From an uncultured Eubacteriales bacterium (lineage in GTDB: Bacteria > Bacillota > Clostridia > Christensenellales > Borkfalkiaceae): a DNA stretch of 48,118 bases. A program made the translations under genes and the position numbers. The first letter of the stretch is position 1. The number at the start of each line of letters is the position of its first letter. Below are positions 33,441 to 39,981 of this stretch, piece after piece. A model generated the notes under the pieces. The model was not told the DNA's origin. It did no database searches and was given only the letters and a program-made list of their open reading frames with translations. The stretch covers positions 1 through 48,118 of the forward strand of contig UQHL01000023.1 in assembly GCA_900540805.1 (NCBI GenBank). The letters run 5' to 3'.

Positions 33441-33859
33441 TACGCAGAACGTCCGATTCGTTTTTGTAAGATTTCAAAGGCCGAAAGCGGATCCTCCGTT
33501 TCTTTTACGGCCTCCTCCATGGGGCAAATTCCGTCCCCCTTGCGGTTGATAATCGCAGGGACGATTTTTTCGTATTCCGTCAAAATGCGGAAACGCCGCA
33601 ACACATCTTCGGCGCCTTCGCTTAAAACCTCCGCATACAGAGCTTCTATTCCCATAAGCGCATACAGCAGCGCGGCTGCCTTTCCCACGATTTTATCGGC
33701 GGCGGCAAAACCGCGGAAATCGCTTTTTTCTTCTATCCATTTGATAAGAGGCAGAATGCCGCGTTCCCTGCCGACCACCTCCCGACCGCCGCCGACGAGC
33801 ACGCAGGTATAACCGCCTTGCGCGAAGAGCTCTTTCGCTTTCTCCAGATCTCCTTTCAT
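33440..33859 (-). CDS. DUF1893 protein (TM1506-like)
   Basis: 139 residues from ATG 33859, overlapping the stop of the ECF-S gene as ATGA. Features: a start of KAKELFAQGGYTCVLVGGG, then GILPLIKWIEE, the DKIVGKAAALLYALMG helix, and AIINRKGDGICPMEEAV. The family has a cytidine-deaminase-like fold in the T. maritima TM1506 structure, but its reaction is unknown to me. A frame extending upstream to 34294 is an Arg-rich shadow of the ECF-S gene. Confidence 0.82.
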   Translation of the reverse strand: MKGDLEKAKELFAQGGYTCVLVGGGREVVGRERGILPLIKWIEEKSDFRGFAAADKIVGKAAALLYALMGIEALYAEVLSEGAEDVLRRFRILTEYEKIVPAIINRKGDGICPMEEAVKETEDPLSAFEILQKRIGRSA

Positions 33860-34440
33860 TTCTTCTGAGCGTCTCTGCCGAGCAGCACGCCGAGCCCCAT
33901 CACGATAAAGGGTACCAGCACCGCCTGCAAAACCAAACCGAGCAAGCCCGTTTGGATCTGCGACCACACAGCGGCCGCAGACAGGGGCGCTATGCTTTGA
34001 AAAATTGCCGCAACCATGAGGAATACCGCTCTGCCGCTCACCTGAGCGAGAAGCACTGCGGGAAACGCCAGCCAGAGATTTTCGGAGATTTTTTTGGAAA
34101 AGACGCCCGAAACGACGGCAAAAACCGCAAGCTCGGCGATCAAATACGGAAGCCTCGAAGCGGCGGGCATAGCGTTCCCCGTCATGGATGTAATGAGAAA
34201 ACTGACGACGGGCGACAGGACGCCGACGCCCAGCCCCCAGCGCCAGCCCAGCAAACAGCCGCCGATAAGTACGGGGAGGTACATGGGCAGCCATTTTGCG
34301 CCGCCAGCCGCCCCCGAAAACAAATGGACGAGTTGAGGCAAAATAACCGCCAGTGCAATCACCCCCGCCGAAATCAAAGCCTTGACGGTGATTTTTACGC
34401 CAAATTTTATGTTTTTTCTTTCCAACGCAGTTTCCAACAT
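33856..34440 (-). CDS. ECF transporter S component
   Basis: 194 residues with about six membrane helices; AAGGAGC precedes ATG. The segment KWLPMYLPVLIGGCLLGWRWGLGVGVLSPVVSFLITSMTG is typical of membrane S components that bind a vitamin or similar ligand and dock on a shared EcfAAT module encoded elsewhere. The ligand cannot be told from sequence. It lies 13 bases after the aldo/keto reductase gene and is translationally coupled to DUF1893. Confidence 0.8.
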   Translation of the reverse strand: MLETALERKNIKFGVKITVKALISAGVIALAVILPQLVHLFSGAAGGAKWLPMYLPVLIGGCLLGWRWGLGVGVLSPVVSFLITSMTGNAMPAASRLPYLIAELAVFAVVSGVFSKKISENLWLAFPAVLLAQVSGRAVFLMVAAIFQSIAPLSAAAVWSQIQTGLLGLVLQAVLVPFIVMGLGVLLGRDAQKK

Positions 34441-34453
34441 AACCGTAGCTCCT

Positions 34454-35593
34454 TTATTTGCTCTTTAATTTTTTATTGAAATCCGACATCATTTCGGAAA
34501 TTTTTATCCCTTGCGGACATACCTTTTCACAGCTCCTGCAGCCGATACACGCGCTCGGCCGCTTTTCTTCGGAAACTGCCTGCAAAGCCATAGGCGCAAT
34601 AAATCCTCCGCCCGTAAAGGAATGTTCGTTGTAGAGCTTGATCAACTCGGGGATATCGAGGCCTTTCGGACAATGTCCCGTGCAATAACGGCAAGCCGTG
34701 CAGGGAAGAGACGTCTTTTTTGTCATTCCGTCCGCAACGGCAAAAAGTTCGTCAAGCTCCCTTTTATCGAGAGGCTTGTCCTCCCCGAAAGTGCGTACGT
34801 TGTCCTTAACCTGCCCGAGATCGGACATTCCCGACAGAATCATTTTTACGGAGGGCAGCGTCTGTAAAAAGCGGAACGCCCACGCGGGAATCCCCTCGTT
34901 TGGACGGAGCGCTTTCAATCGGGCGGTATCCTCCGCCGACAAATCGGCCAGCTTTCCGCCGCGAAGGGGTTCCATTACCCATATGGGAATGTTCCATTCG
35001 GCCAGCAAATCCATCTTCTCTTTCGCGCTTTGAAAGGTCCAGTCGAGATAGTTTATCTGAAGCTGACAGAATTCCATATCCTTTCCGTACGCTTCCAGAA
35101 AGCGGCGAATGACCGCGCGGCTGCCGTGCGCGGAAAATCCCAGATGCCTGATACGCCCCGCGGCCTTCTGTTTTTTCAAATATGTATAAATCCCGTACTT
35201 TTCGTCGTCCAGATAGGCGTCGATATTCATTTCGCACAAGTTGTGAAAAAGATAAAAATCGAAATATTCCACGCCGCATTTTTTCAGCTGAGCCTCGAAA
35301 ATTTCCTCCACCTTATTCATATTGGAAAGATCGTAGCCGGGAAATTTTGTCGCCAGATAAAAGCTCTCCCTCGGATAACTTTTCAAAATTTTTCCCACCG
35401 CCCGTTCGGATTCCCCGTCATGGTAGCCCCAGGCCGTGTCATAATAATTGACGCCGTGCCGCATAGCATAGTCGATCATCTCCGCGGCGGCTTTTTCGTC
35501 TATCGCTTTATACTCGCCGTTTACGACAGGCAGGCGCATGGTTCCGAAGCCGAGCGCAGATAATGAAAGGCCCTGAAAGTCTCTGTAAATCAT
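34454..35593 (-). CDS. Aldo/keto reductase with C-terminal 2[4Fe-4S] ferredoxin domain
   Basis: 379 residues. The AKR barrel (about 1-280) has MRHGVNYYDTAWGYHDGESE (catalytic Asp and Tyr), LATKFPGYD (Lys) and FDFYLFHNL (His). The tail (about 290-375) has CTACRYCTGHCPKGLDIPE and CIGCRSCEKVCPQGI, two four-Cys cluster motifs. This fused family is common in strict anaerobes; substrates are mostly unknown. It has its own consensus promoter and an inverted repeat (CAGAT, 7 bases, ATCTG; 35609-35625) ahead of the ATG that could be an operator. Confidence 0.93.
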   Translation of the reverse strand: MIYRDFQGLSLSALGFGTMRLPVVNGEYKAIDEKAAAEMIDYAMRHGVNYYDTAWGYHDGESERAVGKILKSYPRESFYLATKFPGYDLSNMNKVEEIFEAQLKKCGVEYFDFYLFHNLCEMNIDAYLDDEKYGIYTYLKKQKAAGRIRHLGFSAHGSRAVIRRFLEAYGKDMEFCQLQINYLDWTFQSAKEKMDLLAEWNIPIWVMEPLRGGKLADLSAEDTARLKALRPNEGIPAWAFRFLQTLPSVKMILSGMSDLGQVKDNVRTFGEDKPLDKRELDELFAVADGMTKKTSLPCTACRYCTGHCPKGLDIPELIKLYNEHSFTGGGFIAPMALQAVSEEKRPSACIGCRSCEKVCPQGIKISEMMSDFNKKLKSK

Positions 35594-35630
35594 TGTTCCC
35601 TCTCCCTACAGATTATTTTTATCTGTTTTT

Positions 35631-35659
35631 ATTATAATACGAAAAATCGCGGCTGTCAA
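35631..35659 (-). promoter_or_regulatory. Promoter of the aldo/keto reductase operon
   Basis: Minus strand: TTGACA, 17 bases, TATAAT, a full consensus, with spacer end TCGTAT as in the tRNA-Pro and WYL promoters. This nearby promoter means the upstream RNA from 35968 need not be a leader of this gene. Confidence 0.85.
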
Positions 35660-35791
35660 ATATTTATAATTTATTAATGAAAAAGATTTTTCCCGCCCCT
35701 TCTATAGCGTTTCTTTTACAGTAAAAAACGATACACTTTACCTCGATTCTTTCGCGGAAATGTTTTTTTATAGCCTTACCTGATTAATTCG

Positions 35792-35968
35792 AAAAATCGG
35801 CTCCAATTCCGTCTTACACATAGCGGAAAGCCTTTTACTGTTTGAGAATAGATCCATTCTTCTCAAAAGCGCCCCACATCAAGCAGAAATGCTGTAAGAA
35901 GCTTAATAATTTCCCTCTTACGCCCCCTTCTTTATCGGGAAGCGCCGACGGCCTTCGGGCCGTTGCTT
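35792..35968 (-). ncRNA. Candidate structured small RNA, about 177 nt
   Basis: It has its own promoter (35975-36003) and ends in a terminator hairpin (GGCTTTCCG...CGGAATTGGAGCC then GATTTTT). No protein frame fits. Successive stems on the minus strand: ACGGCC-CGAA-GGCCGT at the 5' end, CGCTTCCC/GGGGGCG, GTAAGA/TCTTAC and TTGAGAA/TTCTCAA around GAATGGATCTA (35842-35865). Size and promoter-to-terminator layout recall 6S-type or other regulatory RNAs, but I do not recognise the family. Confidence 0.5.
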
Positions 35969-35974
35969 ATTTCT

Positions 35975-36003
35975 ATTATAGACGATAATCTTTCATTTTT
36001 CAA
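35975..36003 (-). promoter_or_regulatory. Promoter of the candidate small RNA
   Basis: Minus strand: TTGAAA, 17 bases, TATAAT. A start about 7 bases downstream would place the first hairpin at the RNA 5' end. Confidence 0.75.
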
Positions 36004-36092
36004 GATTTTTCCAACTATTTTTTGAAAGTATCTTGCTAAATTATTCCTTCGTAGTAGAATTGACGTAACAAATCTATCATGGAGGTATTTTT

Positions 36093-36335
36093 ATGAACTT
36101 CTTGTCTCTCATTTCCTTGCGCGTCCGCAACTTGCTGAAAGCCAACCTTTGGTCTCAGTATGATCTTTCCCAAAGAAGCGGTATCCCTAATTCCACGCTC
36201 TCTACCGTTCTGAAAGAAAAATGCAAGGGCGTCAACAGCGAGACTTTACTCAACATCTGCCGAGGCTTTGATATCCGGATTAAAGATTTCTTTGACGACG
36301 AGATGTTCGAGCCTGAAAATATCCTCGACGACTGA
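36093..36335 (+). CDS. XRE-family small transcriptional regulator
   Basis: 80 residues; GGAGGT precedes ATG. It is a single HTH domain with WSQYDLSQRSGIPNSTLSTVLKEKCKGVNSETLLNICRGF, followed by a short acidic tail. Such small Cro/CI-like proteins are common in Clostridia and mobile regions. It stands alone, divergent from the small RNA and followed by a bidirectional terminator. The target is unknown. Confidence 0.85.
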   Translation: MNFLSLISLRVRNLLKANLWSQYDLSQRSGIPNSTLSTVLKEKCKGVNSETLLNICRGFDIRIKDFFDDEMFEPENILDD

Positions 36336-36341
36336 CGACAA

Positions 36342-36388
36342 GAAAGAGGGCCGAACCTATAAAAGTCCGACCCTCCTTCGTCTCTGTA
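36342..36388. terminator. Bidirectional terminator, copy 1 of a repeated element
   Basis: AAAGAGGGCCGAAC, 8-base loop, GTCCGACCCTC, then CTTCGTCTC. A close direct copy is at 38649-38693. It separates the XRE gene from the converging collagen-like gene. Confidence 0.7.
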
Positions 36389-36462
36389 CATAAGCGCTAT
36401 TGTATTGTCTGTATCAGTAATTTGAGCGTATCAATCAAACTAATTGCAGCTTTCATTTCCTC

Positions 36463-37218
36463 TCAATCAGTTAAATAGAACACGTCAATTCTGCAGCTGG
36501 ATACAAAAGTAATGTTGTTCCTTTCTCTATTTGCAAGTACAATTACTCCGGGTTCATTTATAATAACGTCTCCCGCAGATGATATTTGTATGTTTGTTAC
36601 GATAGTAACGTCTGCAGTACCTACGGGCAAAGCCCCTCTGATAACACTTTCGCAATCGACGCAACAGCTCGTCGGTAAAGGTTCCGGTTCCGGCAAATAG
36701 ACGATTTGCTCGTTATAAGCTGCATTATTGATCGTAATGGTATCTATACTGCAAATCGACACAAGTTGTCTGGTATTCCCTTGCGAGGGAATTAATTCAA
36801 ATATACCTGATTTACCGTTTGCTCCAAGCGTTATCGCTCCCGGAGTTCCTATCACAGCGTCTCCGCTCTTCAACGAAATAAACAACTGACTATCCGGATA
36901 TAAGGTAATAATTTGCTCCACTATATTTCTCATTTGCTCGACGCAGAAACAACAAAAGTCGTTACTATCGCCGTCAAAGCCTCTGGGGATAACAAAATTC
37001 AGAACATGATTGGGGCTTCCTGTCGTATCTGTTACAGAGGCTTCTGTCCCGGGCTCGCCGGTCGTTACCGTACCTATCGTAATAGTATCTGCACTCCCCG
37101 CCGGTCCCTGCGGCCCGGCAGGTCCCATAGGGCCGAATTTTTCCTTAAAAATTACTTTATCACCACACGGCGGATATAGAGGGCAGCAACAATTGCTAAA
37201 ACCGTCATTATATTTCAT
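36463..37218 (-). CDS. Collagen-like (BclA-type) surface protein
   Basis: 251 residues; AAGGAGC precedes ATG. Cysteines cluster near the start (NCCCPLYPPCGD), then a short Gly-X-Y stretch GPMGPAGPQGPAG, a TITIGTVTTGEPGT linker, and GSPNHVLNFVIPRG, the pattern of exosporium collagen-like proteins in Clostridia. A CCFC motif follows, and the C-terminal half is beta-rich, like a BclA trimeric head. No signal peptide, as usual for spore-surface proteins assembled from the mother cell. It hints that the host sporulates or has kept spore genes. Confidence 0.78.
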   Translation of the reverse strand: MKYNDGFSNCCCPLYPPCGDKVIFKEKFGPMGPAGPQGPAGSADTITIGTVTTGEPGTEASVTDTTGSPNHVLNFVIPRGFDGDSNDFCCFCVEQMRNIVEQIITLYPDSQLFISLKSGDAVIGTPGAITLGANGKSGIFELIPSQGNTRQLVSICSIDTITINNAAYNEQIVYLPEPEPLPTSCCVDCESVIRGALPVGTADVTIVTNIQISSAGDVIINEPGVIVLANRERNNITFVSSCRIDVFYLTD

Positions 37219-37362
37219 ATGTGCTCCTTATAGATCATTAGAAGTATCTATAGCATATTATGTAAAGACAAATTATTTTGTTAATATCAAAAGACAAGCA
37301 GGTATTTCACTTTAATGGCCTTCCTAAAAAAGTTAAGTATTAAAAGGGCTTAGAAGTAAACT

Positions 37363-37383
37363 CTTTCCAAATTTCTTCCCAAA
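37363..37383 (+). repeat. CTTTCCAAA / CTTCCCAAA direct repeats, 12-bp period
   Basis: The pair matches, with one change, the CTTCCCAAA pair at 38579-38598. Short paired repeats of this kind look like integrase arm sites. Confidence 0.45.
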
Positions 37384-37433
37384 AAGTCAATATTTAAGCC
37401 ATTTCTGATAGAATATTTATACAAAACAGCGAC

Positions 37434-37480
37434 AAAAAAGCAGGGATAACGGCATTTTTAACCGTTATCCCTGCTTTTTT
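37434..37480. terminator. Strong bidirectional terminator
   Basis: AAAAAAGCAGGGATAACGG, 9-base loop, CCGTTATCCCTGCTTTTTT: a 19-bp perfect stem with T-runs on both strands, ending transcription of the gene at 37512-38444. Confidence 0.9.
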
Positions 37481-37511
37481 GGTTGAGCAGTTTGTATCTA
37501 TCTTGAACCGT
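37481..37511 (-). other. Degenerate tRNA-3'-end-like sequence (possible att copy)
   Basis: Minus strand: AAACGGTTCAAG...CTCAACCA followed directly by a terminator. The same order (AAACGGGTTCAAG...CTCAACCA, terminator) occurs at 38505-38532. The two flank one gene. Confidence 0.4.
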
Positions 37512-38444
37512 TTAGCCTTCCTTAATTTCTATTTTCCAAATTTCATAGTCATTGACATGAATATTTTCTTCATCTGTTTGTAAATAAAACTCAAACTCAT
37601 CATCTTCTTCGTTATATTCAAAGTTATTAACAATTCCTATGTAAGAAAGAAAGTCTTCACAAATCACCTTTATTCTTTTCCCGACTAAACTCTCCATCAA
37701 GTTCGGTGTAATATTATTGATTGAGTCAACTTTCTTAATAATTTTTTTCACTTTTGAAAGAGGATACGGAACTTCATTTTTCTTGCAATAAATTTTCTCA
37801 AAAACCGTCGCTTCCATCTCCCGATTTTGCACACCAACAGGAACAATCACCGTATCGCCTTCTTGTATTGTATCATCATCAGTTATATAGTGATATTCCT
37901 TACTATACTCCCCAAATTCAACAGCACAATAAATAATATCGTCCTCTCTTCTTAAAGGTTTCGCATAAAGAGAAGGATTAAAAATATCCCCCCACGTTTC
38001 AAATTGACTAAATGCCTTTCCTATCAAATGAATAAACTTTGCGTAATCTTTCGGCAGTTCTTCCATACAATAACGACCTTTAATTATACGCGTTTCTAAT
38101 CCTTTCGCCTCGACTATTATTTCATAAGCAGCAGTCACACCATCTTCAAATAATGCGTCTTCCGGAGCATCACCTTTTTCAATGAATAAACCTCTCGCAT
38201 CTAAATCTTCTAGAAGCATTTGAATATATTCTTCTAAATGATATTTCACATATATTTGATTCCCGGCAAAAATATTGTGATAATATTCGATAATTTCTTC
38301 ATTTCTATCGACGATTAAGGTATCGTTTACATTCCAAAAAGCGTCATCTGCCTTTACCTTATCATCATTTTGAAATGCGCCTTTGATTACACCGTCAACG
38401 TTTACCTTGATCGTTATTCTATCCACTAAAACAATTTCTTCCAC
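37512..38444 (-). CDS. Unknown protein on a single-gene island
   Basis: 310 residues from GTG 38444, with AAGGGGAAG upstream; longer frames run into a terminator and tRNA sequence and are not real. The protein is acidic. An N-terminal part has IEYYHNIFAGNQIYVKYHLEEYIQ, the middle has VEAKGLETRIIKGRYC, and a beta-rich unit has DDTIQEGDTVIVPVGVQNREMEATVFEKIYC, which I recall from uncharacterised immunity- or defence-like proteins. The last 60 residues (VGKRIKVICEDFLSYIGIV...) may form a small beta-barrel. No signal peptide or membrane segment. Its island position suggests cargo such as immunity or defence. Function not assigned. Confidence 0.65.
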   Translation of the reverse strand: MEEIVLVDRITIKVNVDGVIKGAFQNDDKVKADDAFWNVNDTLIVDRNEEIIEYYHNIFAGNQIYVKYHLEEYIQMLLEDLDARGLFIEKGDAPEDALFEDGVTAAYEIIVEAKGLETRIIKGRYCMEELPKDYAKFIHLIGKAFSQFETWGDIFNPSLYAKPLRREDDIIYCAVEFGEYSKEYHYITDDDTIQEGDTVIVPVGVQNREMEATVFEKIYCKKNEVPYPLSKVKKIIKKVDSINNITPNLMESLVGKRIKVICEDFLSYIGIVNNFEYNEEDDEFEFYLQTDEENIHVNDYEIWKIEIKEG

Positions 38445-38466
38445 ACACTTCCCCTTGTAAAAATAA

Positions 38467-38504
38467 AAGCAAGTCTTTCTCGACGGTTCAAGAAAGACTT
38501 GCTT
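38467..38504 (-). terminator. Terminator directly after the tRNA 3' fragment
   Basis: AAGCAAGTCTTTCT, 10-base loop, AGAAAGACTTGCTT: a 14-bp perfect stem followed by TTATTTTTA on the minus strand. It abuts the CCA of the tRNA fragment, as a native tRNA terminator would. Confidence 0.85.
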
Positions 38505-38532
38505 TGGTTGAGGCAACGGGACTTGAACCCGT
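38505..38532 (-). pseudogene. tRNA 3' fragment (T-arm, acceptor, CCA), probable attachment site
   Basis: Minus strand: ACGGG-TTCAAGT-CCCGT forms a standard T-arm, then TGCCTCA, discriminator A and CCA. No matching 5' part (TGAGGCA) is seen upstream. Displaced 3' ends like this mark where an element entered a tRNA gene; the element would extend to the right. Confidence 0.65.
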
Positions 38533-38578
38533 TTCCGATATAGCTACAAGACTTTTGCCATAAGGGATTGAATATATT

Positions 38579-38598
38579 CTTCCCAAAAACTTCCCAAA
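38579..38598 (+). repeat. Two CTTCCCAAA direct repeats, 11-bp period
   Basis: Positions 38579-38587 and 38590-38598, about 50 bases from the tRNA fragment, the expected distance for arm-type integrase sites. Confidence 0.5.
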
Positions 38599-38621
38599 TT
38601 AAAATTGCCCTTTTCTTCTGT

Positions 38622-38693
38622 GCGGTTCTTCGGAGCCGCTTTTTCGTGAAAAAGAGCCGAACTGTAAAAGTCCGACCCTCTTTTCGTCTCCGT
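38622..38693. terminator. Terminator hairpin followed by copy 2 of the repeated terminator
   Basis: GCGGTTC-TTCG-GAGCCGC then TTTTT (38622-38645, plus strand). Directly after it, 38649-38693 repeats the 36342-36388 element with a 2-base deletion in one arm. Confidence 0.65.
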
Positions 38694-38706
38694 GTTTAAC
38701 GGAATG

Positions 38707-38735
38707 ATTATAACAATTCGGTTTTAAATTGGCAA
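38707..38735 (-). promoter_or_regulatory. Promoter pointing at the tRNA fragment
   Basis: Minus strand: TTGCCA, 17 bases, TATAAT. It would transcribe about 170 bases of hairpin-rich sequence into the tRNA fragment and its terminator, and may be the promoter of the former tRNA gene. Confidence 0.6.
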
Positions 38736-38783
38736 GCGATTTTGCAGGGAAATGTAAAAATCTTTTATATACTACTTTACTTC

Positions 38784-39671
38784 TTAAAATTGCCTTATAT
38801 CTTTTAACAGATATTCTCCCCAATCATTATCGGGAAACCCAAGCAAACGAATATCGACGCAAGGGAAATCTGAAAGCAATAAGCCTATTTGAGCTACAAA
38901 CTTTTTCCAATGCTCGTCATTCGGCAACAAATGTTTTAGACAAATCAATGTCGCAAATACTCGTAAATTGCTTATTCCGTTCTGTCTATATTGTTCATAC
39001 AAATTTGGAGTTATAGAAAGATTATTGTTATAAAGCCTCCCGTAGTGAGCGCAAATATTCCTCACAAACGCTAAATGTTCAAACCAGCTTTCCAAATATG
39101 TATAGCCCACACCGTATGCTTGCGCTATTGCTTTCTTATCAGTGTTCTTCATATTCTTGAAAAATTTTGACAGGGTACCAAAACTAAAAAGTTCTACTAA
39201 AGCGTAAAACGGTAATTCGCCTCCTTCGTAGTTATCCCTAAAATTTTTCACGAAAGGAGCCTTCCCGTTTCTCTTTAGTTCCACGTCCACTTCTTCTAAA
39301 AACTTTTCATGATATTCAGTAATTTTGAAATTGTTACTATCTTTATACCCTAATATCCCATAAGTGCAAGAGAAATAGTTTGCTATACGGCAACGTAAAT
39401 TAATTTCTACTTTTTCAATTTCAGGAAAAATCAAATGCCGAAATTTTGCATTAAACAAATATAAACCTTTAATTTTATTGAAAGTAACCCCTTCATTATA
39501 ATTAGCGTTTCGTTCCTTCAAACCAAAACCATATGCTTTTATTAACCGAAAATAAGATACGTTATTCAAAAACTCTATCGCTTCTTCTTTATTTTCAACG
39601 GTACACCCTAAGGTTTCCAGATTTTCAACTTGTTTTTCTACGGTTATCGGAGGTTGATGAGATTTAAGCAT
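38784..39671 (-). CDS. Abi_2-family (AbiD/F-like) abortive-infection protein
   Basis: 295 residues. Typical Abi_2 features: KSHQPPITVEKQVENLETLGC at the start, NNVSYFRLIKAYGFGL, GVTFNKIKGLYLFNAKFRHLIFPEIEKVEINLRCRIA, and the HEPN-type catalytic signature RNICAHYGRLYN (R-x4-H). HEPN proteins of this family are thought to cut RNA and stop growth when phage infects. It is isolated between the att-like region and the phage-tail operon, a usual position for prophage-borne defence. No partner antitoxin is seen. Confidence 0.88.
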   Translation of the reverse strand: MLKSHQPPITVEKQVENLETLGCTVENKEEAIEFLNNVSYFRLIKAYGFGLKERNANYNEGVTFNKIKGLYLFNAKFRHLIFPEIEKVEINLRCRIANYFSCTYGILGYKDSNNFKITEYHEKFLEEVDVELKRNGKAPFVKNFRDNYEGGELPFYALVELFSFGTLSKFFKNMKNTDKKAIAQAYGVGYTYLESWFEHLAFVRNICAHYGRLYNNNLSITPNLYEQYRQNGISNLRVFATLICLKHLLPNDEHWKKFVAQIGLLLSDFPCVDIRLLGFPDNDWGEYLLKDIRQF

Positions 39672-39879
39672 TTATCTTTTGTCCTAAAAATTAAATGACC
39701 TCGCGTGGTACGCATTGTAAAGAGGCGTGCGAGGTTCTGTTGATATTAGTATATGCTATTTTATCTAAAAAGTCAACTATTTTGGTGAAAAAAATTTTAC
39801 TTTTTTTGTTTGTATTAATCTGTATTAATCTATATTGACCTGTATTAGCCTGTATTTATTTTTAATATCACAAAAAACA
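39672..39879. other. AT-rich gap with tandem repeats
   Basis: No gene. It holds the five 10-bp repeats and the T-tract side of the terminator described separately. A possible Abi promoter was not clearly seen. Confidence 0.4.
39811..39860. repeat. Five tandem 10-bp repeats
   Basis: TGTATTAATC, TGTATTAATC, TATATTGACC, TGTATTAGCC and TGTATTTATT in perfect 10-bp phase, about one DNA turn. They could be cooperative protein-binding sites. Confidence 0.85.
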
Positions 39880-39918
39880 CCCCGACAAAGCAGTATTACC
39901 TGCCATGTCGGGGTTTTC
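39880..39918 (-). terminator. Terminator of the phage-tail operon
   Basis: CCCCGACA and TGTCGGGG enclose an inner GCAG/CTGC stem. On the minus strand TGTTTTTTG follows, and on the plus strand TTTTC follows. Confidence 0.85.
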
Positions 39919-39981
39919 TCAATCCTCGTAATCGTGTGAAGCGAGCACGGCTATGAGCCAAATCAGAAATATCGTAATCAT
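39919..39981 (-). CDS. 20-residue membrane peptide at the end of the tail operon
   Basis: MITIFLIWLIAVLASHDYED. The ATG overlaps the preceding stop as ATGA, and GGGAGGAC lies 8 bases upstream inside that gene. It is one hydrophobic helix with an acidic tail, followed at once by the operon terminator. Too short for normal gene finders, yet start, site and terminator fit a real gene. It could be a holin-like or toxic peptide, or a helper of the membrane proteins upstream. Confidence 0.6.
   Translation of the reverse strand: MITIFLIWLIAVLASHDYED

Noticed and set aside
33860..34294. N-terminal extension of the DUF1893 frame
   Set aside because: Overlaps the ECF-S gene in another frame and is Arg-rich; the coupled ATG at 33859 fits the family start.
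38445..38516. 24-codon N-terminal extension of the unknown island gene
   Set aside because: Lies across a perfect terminator stem and the tRNA fragment; GTG 38444 has a ribosome binding site.
39811..39860. CRISPR-like array
   Set aside because: Units are 10 bp with no spacers and no cas genes nearby.
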